A DNA stretch of 64,000 nt. Origin: Circinella minor (taxonomy: Eukaryota > Mucoromycota > Mucoromycetes > Mucorales > Lichtheimiaceae). Below are positions 11,800 through 24,076 of this stretch, one piece after another. The DNA lies in contig JAEPRB010000048.1 of NCBI GenBank assembly GCA_016758965.1, forward strand, positions 124,001 to 188,000, given 5' to 3'. Each line of letters starts with the position of its first letter. Position 1 is the stretch's first letter. Position numbers and translations under genes: made by a program. The notes beneath the pieces were generated by a model. It was not told where the DNA came from and searched no databases. It was given only the letters and a program-made list of their open reading frames with translations.

Positions 11800-12794
11800 T
11801 ATTATCATTTGTCATAATTATATACTTCTGCAGTAGTTATAAGCAACATATAAATATAAGATTATTTTATTGAATAAAAGGATATCTTTTTATCTACTCT
11901 ACATTCTATTTATTACCTTTGTGGTATTTACCTGTGTGGTTATATTATTCTTTGTGCTTATATTATTACTCGTATTTATATACTCTCTTTGTGGTTCTCT
12001 CTCCGTGGTTTTATCAATAAAAAAATACGACAGCTAGTGGGTAGTGTCGTCGTCGTCGTCGTCGTCGTTGTAGCGACAAAAGAAAATGATACTACTATTA
12101 GTGTTGTTGTTACTCTTTTAATATTAGACGGATGTCTTTATCCGCCACAAACTTTATTATTTTAATATAAATCCATATTTTTTTAAAATATCCTAATTCT
12201 TTATAACTTTATAATAGTCTTTTTACCGCATAGATACAATTCCCTATTATTACTATTTTTAAAACTTCAGGTGCCATACTGCTAAATTTATAAATCTTTC
12301 TTCCAGCAAATTATCATCGATTGTATTTCCTTTAAATGCGGCTTCTCTTTTTCTCTCTGTACCAAATCCGTAGTGGTGTTATAACATATACATCCACAGT
12401 AGCTCTTAAAAATATATAAATAGTTGATTTTTTTATCAAATAAAAAGTAAATTTTTATATTATTCCTTTGTTATTCTATTTTATTTGACTACGGTATTAT
12501 CCGCCAACATATTTTACGACAGTGGTAATGTCGTCGACGTCGTAGCAAAAGAATATTAATGTTGTTACATTTTCCCAGCAGATTGTTGTTATTGATTATG
12601 TTTATTACCAATTATACTTCTTTTAATATTTTTTATAACTGTAGTTTATAAAAAATACAAATACGGCTTTTAATTTTATTAGATAAATAGATATCTTTTA
12701 TCTACAAACTATATTCTATTTACTACCCCTGTGGTATTTTCCTGTATAGTTATTATATTTACCTGTGTGGTTATATTATTCTTCGTAGTTATAC
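11800..12794 (+). repeat. Diverged local direct repeats with a GTC microsatellite
   Basis: Segments at about 11815-12065, 12400-12560 and 12595-12790 share ordered blocks. These are AATTATA(C)TTCT, GGATATCTTT(T)TATCTAC, TCTATTTA(C/T)TACC, TGTGGTATTT, CCTGTGTGGTTATATTATTC and, in the first two, TACGACAG followed by TAGTGTCGTCG/TAATGTCGTCG. The first copy holds seven pure GTC units at 12046-12066; the second has only a short GTCGTCGACGTCGT. This suggests an old tandem duplication of roughly 500-800 bases with expansion of the trinucleotide in one copy. No coding capacity is seen. Confidence 0.5.
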
Positions 12795-13170
12795 TGATAC
12801 GTTTCGGTCTTCTCATGTTAGAAAAATGAATAAAAAGTATTATAATTACCAGTATATGACCCCTGAAAAGAGATAAGTTATAATAAATAACTTTTGAGAA
12901 AAGTATAAGAATAAAAGAGATCAGTTAGTTAAATAACCAACAAAGTAAAGCAATCCCGATTATAGGGTGAAATAAAAAAAAATAAGAGCGAGTGAACCAA
13001 GTATCTTATTAGAAAACTTTAGTAAACTGAAAATTTATTTGAGAAAGAAAGATATTTCTCATATTAGCTTCTATCTATTTATCTCAAGTTGATATCTGGC
13101 TGTAATCCATGTATACTAATAACTTGTATTTGTAACAGTTACTTGCAAGTGTTGCAATTATTGGTAGATT
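12795..13170 (+). repeat. LTR-like dispersed repeat, copy 2
   Basis: Second copy of the repeat at 7224-7640, in the same orientation. It starts at TGATACG and TGTTAGAAAAATGAATAAAA (12817), with the AACCAACAAAGTAAAGCAATC block near 12936 and GAGCGAGTGAACC near 12986. Homology fades near CAATTATTGG at about 13155. The two copies differ at many sites, so the insertions are old if they are LTRs. Confidence 0.6.
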
Positions 13171-15108
13171 AAATCTATTGATAATAAAAGAAAATGAAAA
13201 TGACCAAGTGAACGCTGCGTCTTAATAAGACATATCCGCTCTAGCCCGATTCTGTTAGCAAAGTAATATGAGAAACCTAAGAGCAATAAGAAAAAAATGT
13301 AAAAGGCAAAGAGAAGGTAGAGAGAGTTTTTTTTTTATTTTGTAAAGATATATAAAAGTATCATTGTACTATAAAGAGAGCGCTGCTTTCTGATGTAGTT
13401 AAGAGTTGCAGTTATTGTTGTTATTGTTGTTGTTGTTGCTGATGCGTGTTGTACCTAGTAAAATGAATTTTTTTTACAGCATTAATCCATGTAGCTGAAT
13501 GACGACCGGAGCCTTGATGGCTAAAAACGCTTGATTGGGGTGACAGCAGTAATTAATGTTAAGGAGAAATGAACAAATAAGTGGCCATATCCGAGTCCAG
13601 TAGTCTTTTTGTTTTTGTTGTTGTTGTGGCGTTTTTTTTGGAAGTTTATTCAGAATATAACTTTTCATACACTATATCATTTGTACGTTAAAAAATATAT
13701 AGTCCACATTCTTTTTTTTCTTAGTCTTGCTTAACATTAATGGAGATTCTTGTGATTAACCGTATCGATTACTTTGAATGTTCTTGAAGTATTTCAGAGG
13801 TCAACAATGCTTCCTTCTTGACTGCCCCTTTTAACAAAGTTTAATTCGGGGGAGGAGGAAGAAATAAAGGCAAAGGGATTGTCCCATAACCAGATAGCTA
13901 TTTTTATTTGGAATTCTTCATTCGTAATATCCACCGTATTCTCTAAGAATCTATCTATAATGGTTTGTTGTCGTTTCTGTTGCCTTACTGCTCATTTGGC
14001 AGTAGATGCTTGGAATAGAAAACAGCATATCGTACTCTCCAAAGATACGTTCACAGTTGAACCATGTGGATTGCCATCGTATTAGAACGTTTAAACAAAA
14101 ACAAGGGCAGTACAGCCCGGGTACTTTGTTTAAAGTTCGGTATATATATATACAGGGAGATGGAGAGAGAGAGAGAAGTTAATAACATGTAACACATTCA
14201 CAAGGTTCGTCTCCAGCCTCACCGAATGTGTGAAAACAGCGAGACCTTCGCCGACTACCAATCTTCCAGCATTTCCACAATATCATGAATCCTATAAAGT
14301 TACTTTTTCAATTCTATAAAATTACCTTTTCAAACCAAGATTTGTTAAAGTGGGTATGAAAGTAGCTTTTGAATTTTCCTAGGGTGTAAGTTAATATTCA
14401 TATTAAATTATCTCTCTTGTTGTTTTATTTACGTGTCATACTAAACCTCGGTGTAGGTTCGCATTAATTTATCCTTTCCCCATTTAATCTTCCTCCGACT
14501 CCTTACCTCAACTTAGTTACACCCCTCAAATTCCGAAGTGTGATTAAAAAATAATTCATATTGAAGGAGTATAACTGTCACATGGGGGTACTGCAAAATG
14601 CTGCGGGATCATTAGACTTTTCATTGTTTCACTCCATTTAGATAGGTAACTATTTTATTTTATTTCTTTCTTCATTTAATTCATTTTCATCAGTTTTTAT
14701 AACATTATACGAAAGCAACAATGCACTAAAGAAAGCGTAAAAAATCTCTACATAAAAAATCTTACATTACATATTAATACATAATTTATCACTTATAAGC
14801 TTACATCAATGAACATGTTGTTAAATCTCCATACATATGTACTGTTTTGGGTGTTATTGATAATGTAGAGAAACAATGTTATTTATGAGTGAAAAAATGT
14901 CAAATAGGCATCATGAATCGAATAGATTGGAATGGGTTTTCTAACATTAATGTTTCACATATACAAATCAATAAATACAACAATAGATTAACAATTAGTA
15001 ACAAAGATTCAAAGAAAATATAAAAGAGATACTTTTTTAATATGTTTTCATTTACAAGACATAATTTTTATTATTATCATTATTAAAGGTAAAATTTATC
15101 ATCTCAAA
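13171..15108. other. Intergenic, no gene supported
   Basis: Short open frames in this block (for example 13474-13668 minus and 13879-14085 plus) lack ATG starts, family motifs or splice partners. A short hairpin-capable pair ACACATTC/GAATGTGT lies at about 14191-14235. A TATA and GA microsatellite is near 14141-14176. No known RNA family is recognised. Confidence 0.4.
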
Positions 15109-15139
15109 GTGTTTTATCTTCTATTCTTTAATATTTCAT

Positions 15140-15541
15140 TTTTATTTTTAAGCCTTTTACCCAATTTTCAAATGATGGCTATTTCCAAGAAGCCACACTT
15201 TTACAACAAGTGGTCAAACTTGCATATAATATGGATGTTGGATGGAAACTTTACCGTGATAGACAGTGCAAAATTGACAATTACCACGGTTTGAGCGTAA
15301 ACAAGTGCTGTTTGGGTGCATTGAGATGTGAAGAATGTAAAAGTACATTTAGACCTGCAAGTAGTGAAGGCACTATCGATTCCCGGGCATTAGCGGGTAT
15401 AAAAACAACAAAAAGTGTACTTATGACAAGGCCCTTACATTTGGCAGGCATTGGGTTACGATATGTATTAATCTATTACAAGGCAAAGGCTATTTGAAGC
15501 ATAATGGAACGCATACTCATGAAGTATTAAAAAACGCGTAG
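15140..15541 (+). pseudogene. Decayed WRKY/GCM1-like zinc-finger ORF of a repetitive family
   Basis: An open segment starting near an AG at about 15145 reads through VGWKLYRDRQC, KCCLGALRCEEC near 15303 and FRPASSEGT near 15350. After a one-base frame change inside the A-rich run at about 15400-15414, the next frame gives CTYDKALTFG and then GYLKHNGTHTHEV near 15489, ending at TAG 15541. The CxxC-then-HxxTHxH order is the pattern of WRKY-GCM1-type zinc fingers found in MULE-like and other fungal repetitive proteins. The frameshift and lack of an ATG mark it as dead. The assignment to a transposon is inference from the family type. Confidence 0.6.
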
Positions 15542-15544
15542 CTT

Positions 15545-16202
15545 TTATGCTTGACGATGCTCACTTAAGCACTTGGACAGTTCGAAATTTCTTACGTTTA
15601 GAAAATATCTTGAAAAATTCGATTGTCTAGACCAACGCGGATCAGAACAACGGTACAATAATATTCTTACAAAGTATATAGAAGACGAAATCAAGAAACG
15701 GGCACAAATTGAATACAGAACTTGGACAAAATCTGCTGATTATAAAATATTTTGGAATGATCGAGCTAAATTAAATATTTTATTGCAAACAAGTAAAGAA
15801 TCTATTGGATTTATTGGATCTGTTACTCATCAACGAATAAAAAGTCTGACAACGAACGCAACTAACAACGATGATGCTAGTAATGGGCCTTGGCTCTTCC
15901 GTAACAAAAAAATCACGCGTCTATTCAAAGATTGTCAGTCAATTGTCCAATATCTGGTCAGCAAACACGAAACACTTCCGCTCGAATCATACATCAACGG
16001 ATTAGCTGCCTTGACACATATTTTGGTTTTAAACAAGCATCAGCACAGCCCTATCGTCAGGAAGGTATTCTCAGATGAATTATTGGATGACTTGACAGAA
16101 TCTATGGTATCAGATGACCATCCGCAGCGTTGGTTGTTACAAACTGTGAAAGAAAATTTCACAGGCAATTTTGTTTTAAGGTCAAGCAGCTGTGAAACTT
16201 AA
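15545..16202 (+). pseudogene. ORF remnant continuing the decayed element
   Basis: About 210 codons stay open from near 15555 to the TAA at 16200-16202. There is no ATG near the start; the first Met-capable codon is TTG at 15573. The residues are rich in Lys/Arg/Asn with no recognised domain. Spacing directly behind the zinc-finger remnant and the same strand suggest one original multi-exon protein. Likely non-functional. Confidence 0.45.
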
Positions 16203-16349
16203 CAGTCTTTTGAAGTCAAAATTAGGAACTGTTAAACTCAACAGCATTGTAACAGCTACCGCTGCAGAAGCTGAGTGTTAAAGAAGTTGTTAAATTTAAC
16301 ATAACAATGGCTTTAACAGCACCGCTGCTGCAGAGTCGATGAATTACAA

Positions 16350-17230
16350 TCTCAGGGTGTATGAACAAGAGTACATGACAATGGCAAAAAACATCAATCA
16401 GGTTAGTCTCTTAGAAAATGATTTTCTTGAACTTACTCTCATGTCTTCTAGTATGAATTATAATGAAAGACGTGTTATCCGTGAACTCACAAATTTGTAA
16501 GTTACAAAAAAAAAGGCTGGCTTCAACAATCACACTTATTTTTTTTATGATGACTTAGGATTCAAAAACCACCAAAACTGCCTTTGAAAAGCAACGATAT
16601 CATCAGTGAAACCAAACTATGGAATATCTGTTTCGACCCCCTACTCTCTTGTTTGGTTTGCGATTCAGAAAAGCTTGTGCATTTACGTTGGACGAATACG
16701 AATCAAAATAGAGGTGGAAAATTACGACCAGATGCAGTCATCTGCGAAAGACAACAACTAGAATATGAAAGCAGTATCGGGCACGGAGAAGCCAAGGTAA
16801 ACCAAGGCAACACAAACAAACATCTTCTATGCATGGATACCTTCGTTTGGCAATTTTCAACAAAAATGCTATTGATGTGAACAAATTGGATGGTGCACTT
16901 GGACTTCAAATTCATGGTAAGGAATCCTCCCCCTCAGTTGCGCTGAATTTGACGTACCTTTTTTTTTATTTTATTTTTTACTTAGACTTCTAATATATCA
17001 CATTTTTTATTTCTCGCTTGGTTAGTAAAGACATTTATGTTTTATGAAGTGGCCAATCTCCATTCCCCTGAATCATTGGACGACCTTCCTTTACTAGCTT
17101 AAATAACATTACACTGCTGCTAGGTGTAAACGATGTTTTTCGGCGCTTGTGCAAAAAATCGAACGATGGTGTGGCTATTAATAATAGGTACAAGGAAACG
17201 ACGTATTTAGAAGGATTGATTAATGAGGTA
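16350..17230 (+). pseudogene. Decayed PD-(D/E)XK nuclease-like ORF
   Basis: Exon-like pieces run in one direction. 16360-16500 reads about 45 codons. 16570-16920 includes the segment RPDAVICERQ followed about 15 residues later by GHGEAKV, a D...ExK arrangement like PD-(D/E)XK nucleases. A frame change at about 16838-16842 is needed to continue (next frame gives LRLAIFNKNAIDVNK). Short pieces near 17035-17098 and 17180-17228 look like further exons. The nuclease assignment rests on the short motif only. The frameshift argues for a pseudogene, possibly the C-terminal part of the element starting at 15140. Confidence 0.45.
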
Positions 17231-19407
17231 AATATGAGTAGTAAAAATTATAACTTCTCTTTTATATCTTTTCTAAAATATGTCTTATAAGAATAGAAAA
17301 AAAGAGCTATTATATTTGATTATTATATAAATATTGGTTCTAGATTACTCTCTGAAACCGTTTATAATAGTTGTTATTAATCTCCTTCTTTCTTTGATGT
17401 TCCTTTTTATTCGGATTAATAATAAGAACGAATCAAAATAAACATTGTTCATGAAAGGATGGCATGTATATTTTATTATGGTAGTTCACCACAATTGTCA
17501 CAAGTCATGACTGCGCAAGAATATGTTCGTTGCGTTATGGACAATGGTGACCTACCATAAAAGCACATAAATTCACAGCTACAGTAAATTGATGCTTTAT
17601 TACTTTATATTTCCATCTTGTATATAATATTCCTTACTCAATAAATACCGCATTTAATCTTACAACGCAAGAGCCCCAACTGTTAAGTGTTAACGGTCAC
17701 AATTTCCCAATTTTTAATGATTATTTCTTAATCATACAGCCTCCACTTACAAAATTACAGAAATGTATCTCAAATATATACCTTTTATAGATTATTTTAT
17801 TTTTCCTCCACTGGAGCTAACCTTTTGAGAGTCACACTGACCACCTTCTTAATATACCTGTATAAAGTATAGCAATATTTACTTTCTTTTATATCATTAA
17901 ATCTTTAAAGAATTTTATGCTGGAATACTCTTAAGATGATGACATTGCTGCTCTCAACAATTTCAACGGTAGCTTGTTTATGATTTTCTTTTATAATGCT
18001 TCTCAAATCACCATCCGTACGGTTATAACCAGTACTTCACCAAACAGTATATCAATTAATTATTTTTTTGACAATTGACTTTGGAATGTTCTTAAGTATT
18101 CTTGATATTTCTGAAAGTAACTTTAAATAAAGCGTGTTTTTTTTCAATGATTAAATCACCAATAGCGTTAGAGCAATATTCTCAAATGTAGGCATCATAT
18201 CCAAGCGAAAGTTACTGGTTGATGGTTTAACATCTGGCTTATGTTTACGATCAATTCCGTAACTTGATGTTATTAATGCATTGCGTGCTTTTAAGGTATA
18301 ATTTATTGACTAAAAACTTTTATATTTTGTTATGATTGGTGAAAGTGTTGTATTTGGAAATCTTTGTTTATTGTTGCTCGTAGTATACTGAAAATGATGA
18401 TGTATTTACGTAAAAGTTCAATATTCTACCCTATGTTGATAATCGATTTCTACTAAAAAAGTCAGGGAAAAATGATCAACCTTACAATCTTCTGTTATTT
18501 TTAATATGCATAAGATTACCCGAATTTTATAAAAAATCTGGCTATCAAACTTTATTTATGTTCAAAACGTGCACGACCCAACACTCTGATCTGTTGTTAT
18601 ACAAAGGCCCTGAACTACAATTTGCCCAAATACGAACAATTTTCTCCTCTTTAAACTTTTATTTACGTCTTTCTAATAGTAAACAACTATCAATTGATAA
18701 GCTTTGATGGGCGCCATTATAAAGGCTGGTAATGAAAAGCGGGAAAATAAAAACAATTTTGAGTTTTGAGTAACTTGAACGTATTGCGCAATAACACACC
18801 ATATTTCGTCAACCGATGCCTTTTTTTTTTTTTTTACTTTTTTCCTTCGAAGAAGAGATTATGAATTGCATTAATAAATGTCGCTTTTTAAGAGAAGTAT
18901 GATTTTGCTAAAAAAGTTTACTATTGTTTTTTTTATCTAATCATTTTTTCAAGAATATAAATGAAACATTCAATTTTTAATATTTTTAATATATATACTC
19001 TATAGTTTCAAATCTAGATATAATAGTCACATTGATCAACGTGGTGATACTTGAGTTTAATATATCAGATAATTAAATTAGATCATCTAAAAAGTGGACA
19101 CACGCCAGACATATTCAAACACATGTACAAAAAAAAAAAAAGGTTTGAAATAATTTAGTGAAACAGCACTCGGAGAAGAAAAAGAAAAACTGTAACCCGT
19201 GACCGAAAAAAAAAGTGAAAATTGACTGGCAGCAAATGCTGATCGACAGCATTTTACCAATAGTCTTAAACATTTCTATATTTGGAATTACAAATGAGTT
19301 TTTTGGCTATACAAATAGGGTATCAAACGAGAGAAAAAAAAACCGAAAAAATAAAGATTTCTTTTCTTAAGGTTAGGGGTTGGGTAACTATAGATATATA
19401 TCTTATT
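17231..19407. other. AT-rich intergenic, no gene seen
   Basis: No long open frame, tRNA or convincing repeat was found. The right end (after about 19200) is presumably the 3' flank of the minus-strand DUF202 gene. Confidence 0.4.
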
Positions 19408-20294
19408 CTATCGTTTAAGCAAAACAGCAATCAATAAAAGGATCATAGACAGAAAAGTGATTGCTGAAGTAGAAATGATAATTCCTCTTGAGGCAGGAAA
19501 ATAACCTTTCGTCATAGTAGTTTGAGAATGGAAATAACGAATGGATGCAAAACATAAAAACACCATAGACATCCCAATAAACATTAATCCTACCGGTCTT
19601 CCCCATGTACGTAATTCAGGGTCATGTTCTACTGCTCGATCCAATCGAAATAATTGAGTAATACCCACACCTACTGAAATAGTAGATAAACTTGTTCTTA
19701 CCCATGCGAGGTATGTTCTTTCATTTGCTATATATTTATCGATAAAGTTAATTATAAATAAAGATAAAGAGATATTATAAAAGTCTAATTTGTACCTAAA
19801 TGATCTCTTGCAACACTTCCTGAATTTTCTAAATAAAGTGTTGCTGAAATATTGCGAACTCCATTATTCAGTGTCTCGAGCCAACTCGTTTGTGCATTTT
19901 TTTTCTTATCGCACCGACGCATAAGTAGGGGTTGTTGTTCATTTATTTCGTTATCTTCGTCTTCAGTTTCATCGCTTTTCTGATATATGACTTGCCTTGA
20001 GCATGAACATCGTGGTTGCTCTTGTTCCTGTTGTTCTTGTGTATTTAAAGTATCGCTCGAATTTGTGCGAGCTGTTATTTTACTATCAAGGTATTGTGAT
20101 TGTTCTTGTCCTACTACTTGACGCTGTTCTGGCAGGTCACCTGTGTTATCAAGACGAGAAAAAAAATCGTCTTGTTGTGGTCTTAAGTGAGGTGTATCAT
20201 TTGGAGTATAAAAAGAACCAGGTGAAGTTGATAATGCTGAAGTTACCATTGTCTGGTAATTGCGATGCTTAATGGAGGATGGACGTGATGACAT
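19408..20294 (-). CDS. DUF202 (YidH-like) integral membrane protein
   Basis: Two exons, 20294-19796 and 19727-19408, join in frame across a 68-base GT-AG intron to give 272 residues. The join creates RDHLANERTYLAWVRTSLS, the hallmark start of DUF202. I chose the ATG at 20294 because an upstream in-frame opening uses only TTG. Residues 1-150 are polar, Gln/Ser-rich and probably cytosolic. The C-terminal 100 residues hold three hydrophobic segments (around TISVGVGI, VGLMFIGMSMVFLCFA and IISTSAITFLSMILLLIAVLL). Fungal DUF202 proteins include Vtc1 of the vacuolar polyphosphate polymerase and other vacuolar proteins, but the long N-terminal extension is not Vtc1-like. The exact role is unknown. 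Confidence 0.88.
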
Positions 20295-21132
20295 TTTGTA
20301 TAGTTTATTACCAAAAAGTGCCAAAAAATAAAAAGAAAGAAGAGTGAGAGAGAGAGAAAAAAAAAGAGGCCGTGAAAATTCTCGGTGGCGGGGTACTATT
20401 GGGAAAAGGGGTATATATAAAGTGGGAAATTAGAAAGAATGAATTAAACTATGTTGTACCACAGTCATATAAATATTGATGCAGATAGCGTCACCCAGGA
20501 GGTGTGTTGCGCCTTCCACTGTATCATCATTCTCTCTCTTTGTTCCTAAAACATTTAACATTATGATGATATATTGACATATTTTCATTCATTCTTTTTT
20601 TTTTCTAAATTCTTCTAAAACAAATATATCGTAACCTCCTTGAAAACAAAATAACTGTACTACAAAAGAAAAATGTATAACAAATATAAAAAAAACCTAC
20701 TCTAAATTACTACCTTCAAGAATAAAACTCTATATATTCTAAGAGCATAATGGCCTCGGGTGTAACGTCTTTTTTTCTCTTTTCCTCTGTATAAATATGT
20801 ATAATAACATGTGTAGTAGTAGATCATCCAGGGGTGAAAAGTACAATAGCGTGCATAAAGAAGTTCTTCCTAAAAAAATGTTATGATTTCCATAGTAACT
20901 CATTGATTTCTATACCTAACAACCTTTTATATAAAAGCAGCCCAGTATTGTTTGTTGTAAGACTACTGGTTAATATTCTTGCGTGATCAGTCGTCATCAG
21001 GCGTAAAGTAGTTACACCGTAAGAAAAAAAAAAGAAGAATAATAAAATAATAATAAAAACAAACTGTGTTTTAACTTTCTTTTTTTTCTTTATTGTAACT
21101 CGGAGAGTGTAATTGATGATGGAATGATTTTC
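20295..21132. other. Intergenic between two minus-strand genes
   Basis: The stretch next to 20295 contains a GA-rich tract (20338-20370) and is the likely promoter of the DUF202 gene. The right part is the 3' flank of the ASNSD1-like gene. No coding signal. Confidence 0.4.
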
Positions 21133-21921
21133 TTATAAACTTTTTGTGAGTTTATGTTGTCCTTTTTCAGCGCGCGTTTCGCCCGTCATTTTTGCCGTTT
21201 TGGCACCAAATTGAATAGCTCGTTTCCAATTCCGACAAGCATGTGTAAGTCCAAGTGAATAAGCTACTTGTCTTAATAACAGTTTTTCTCCAATTCCACG
21301 ACCATAACGCATATCCATCTTGATATTAATAGGGAGTCGACATAAATAATTAACTACACTTGTACTAAGGAATGGAAATCGTGCTTCTTTACCATGATCG
21401 GATATGATACGATCATCACGACCTACGAAGAAAGAAATAACGTATTAGGAGTTTTTAATTCTTACATTAGGTATATGTATAAAAGTGTATATAGAGCACT
21501 CTCTTTTCATTCATCTACAACTAGTATATAATGTATATTAACAAGGGGGGAGAGGAATAAGTAGACGACTTATAATACTTTACCTAAATTTCTAAAAGAT
21601 ATCCGATCTACATCTAATTGTGTCTAAAAATTTATATTATTTAGTTCCATTGTATAATCGAATGATAATATTATTTATTACCTCTGAAATTAATCTTTCC
21701 CATCCACCATGTCGGAAAGCTTCTCGATGTCGTGAATATCCACCTAATTGTTCATCAGCACCTAATCCTGATATCAAAACCCTTGCATGGCTTTCATAAG
21801 GCACATATGTATCATTGACATCAATTTCACCTTTTCCTCGAGATGCAAACCAAAGTGCCATAGCAATGCTCTAATTATTTTGTTTTTATTTTTAGTTTTT
21901 TTTTGCATAATATTATAATAT

Positions 21922-21956
<35 letters not shown>

Positions 21957-23832
21957 AATCTCAAAAAAGAACATAATATGCCGTGTAACTTTTTTTTCTT
22001 GGCTTCTTACCAGATCCATTACTGTATCTAAAGGATACATCAAGTCAATAATACGATTACGGTGCGTCATTGCTTCCGTATAAGGAACATTTATTTCTAC
22101 AAAATGCCATGTTCTTTCTGGAGCGATTTTTCTATTTAGATAATCGAGAAAATAAATATATAAATAAAAGCTCCTTATTGTGTAATGTGTAAAAATAAAA
22201 ATAAAAATGAACCCATTGAATGTATATTTACCTTAACTCTTCTACGCTAGCACGTCCTGTGACCCGGTCAGGAGTATTGTAAGTGTGTTGTTGTTGTTGT
22301 TGTTGTTGTTTCTTTTGGTTTGCATTTTGAGCCCTTGGATTCTCAAATGCCACATTTAGTAAATCAATAGGTTCTGATAAAGGTAGATGACGATGTGCAA
22401 GTGCAGCAAGACAAATACAATCAAGTCCACCTGAAAATAAAATTGCTACTCTTGGTTGAGAATGTATTGAACTGTATAATAGTAATTTATTGTTATTATT
22501 TGTTTATGAGATTTTTTTTTTGTTTTCACTGTCTTTCCCTTTTATTTTTTTATCCCGCCCTTGCATATTTCTTTTTTAAACCCATGACAACGATAATGAT
22601 GGCGCTTACTCTATAAAAGGTATATCTGCAACGCGGCGTTTTACAGCATCGTCAAGGACTTTGGTAAAGTTGTAAATTTCTTGTTCTATGTTCTCATCAG
22701 GTTGCGGCAAGTAATCATTATTTGTTTCCAATAATTCTGTACTCAAATTATCAGGTAACTCAGAGTTAAGCCTTGGAAACGGTAATGGCTTTTATGACGA
22801 TTTTTTTTTTAGAGTTTTAAAATTTAAAGTTTAGAATTTTTTGTTCTTGTTCTTGTTCTTGTTGTGTTACTCTTATTATGTTGGTTATTATATCATCGTT
22901 CTTTCACGCGGAAATAAAAAATATATTTACCAAACTTGGATTTTCTTCTTTTTGTAACCATGGATATAATTGAACAGGTAATGATTGATTTATAATAAAT
23001 ACAGGTTCAAATTCTTGTTTGTTCTTATTGTCATCATTATTATCACATAATTGTATAGAATAAATTCCATTAGCAGGTACTTCTTGCCATTCTAATCCAT
23101 CATCTGGTTTTGCTGTTGAACTAAGTAATAATGAATTTTCGTTTTTGCACCATAATAAAGATCTTCGACCAAGGCAATCACGTCCAAACCAAATTCTTTT
23201 ACTTTGTTCCTAAAATACATATTAATATCACATTTAAACACCTTTTGTTCTCTACCGAAACATTGCAATTTAAGTTGTGATAAATATCTTTTTTTTTTAC
23301 CTGATAAAATACAAATGCGAAAGGACCTTCTATTTGTGAAAATATATCAAGTAGTTTTATTGGATCTTTTGAATCAATCTTTGATAAATGTTGCATAAGT
23401 GCTGATGTATCATTTTCTTCTAAAGAAATCTAAAAGATTATAACCCAGAGTTATTATTATTTAAATTTGCTAAAAAGAGCAGTAGTTATTGATATAAGAA
23501 TACTTACAGATAATCCATCAAATATTTCACCATTCCAACAAAGAATATTATTATTTTCACATACAGGTTGAGGTACATTATTACGTCCTCTCAAGTGTAA
23601 AACTGTTGAATAAAACTGTAATACTATGTTACTAAAAGTAATTGTCTTTGTCTGTTGTGAATCAGGTCCTAAATATAAAGTATGATTGGATTAATAAAAG
23701 TTAATAAGAGAACTCAGTTTCTTTCAATTAGGAAAAAAAAATACCTCGGTTTGTATTGATTTTCTTCAAAGTTTCCCATTGTTCTATATTAACATTATCT
23801 GATGTTGTCAGTGAAAATAATATGCCACACAT
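21133..23832 (-). CDS. Asparagine synthetase domain-containing protein (ASNSD1-like)
   Basis: Ten exons join in frame to 571 residues: 23832-23745, 23668-23508, 23429-23301, 23209-22931, 22788-22610, 22471-22232, 22131-22011, 21870-21682, 21623-21584 and 21422-21133. The protein starts MCGILF, so the class II glutamine amidotransferase Cys is residue 2. WNGEIFDG is in exon 2 and [13 protein letters not shown] in exon 4. The synthetase half has the PP-loop LFSGGLDC (Ser of SGGxDS replaced by Cys), then [16 protein letters not shown] and FPFLS. This order and the [18 protein letters not shown] block fit ASNSD1, whose biochemical role is not settled. A stretch of eight Gln (CAA codons) interrupts exon 6 near 22290. 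It is divergent from POL1. Confidence 0.92.
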
Positions 23833-24076
23833 TTTTCTTAGTTAAAAGTGTATCTATGTATTATTCCCGCTGATTGGGGAAAAATTCACCAAGAAAAACG
23901 CGATCGCGTGTTTTTGTGACTGAAACGCGTACCTGACTTTTTTTTTCCCCTCCAGACATACACTTCTGAACACATACACATACAAAAAAAAAAGGCGTAT
24001 CGCTCTTTCTTTCTTTATCAACCCTTTCTTTATTATTATTATTATTTTATATAACAAAATATAACAGAGAATTTCT
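23833..24076. promoter_or_regulatory. Divergent promoter of ASNSD1-like gene and POL1 with MCB-like sites
   Basis: These 244 bases separate two divergent start codons. They contain the perfect palindrome ACGCGATCGCGT at 23899-23910, giving an ACGCG core on each strand, and a full ACGCGT at 23926-23931. In yeasts ACGCGT (MluI cell-cycle box) binds MBF and drives G1/S transcription of DNA synthesis genes including POL1. Function here is inferred from the motif and the neighbouring gene. Confidence 0.6.

Noticed and set aside
14188..14240. Hairpin ACACATTC/GAATGTGT as a non-coding RNA
   Set aside because: Only one 8-bp stem with a 25-base loop and no promoter or family resemblance.
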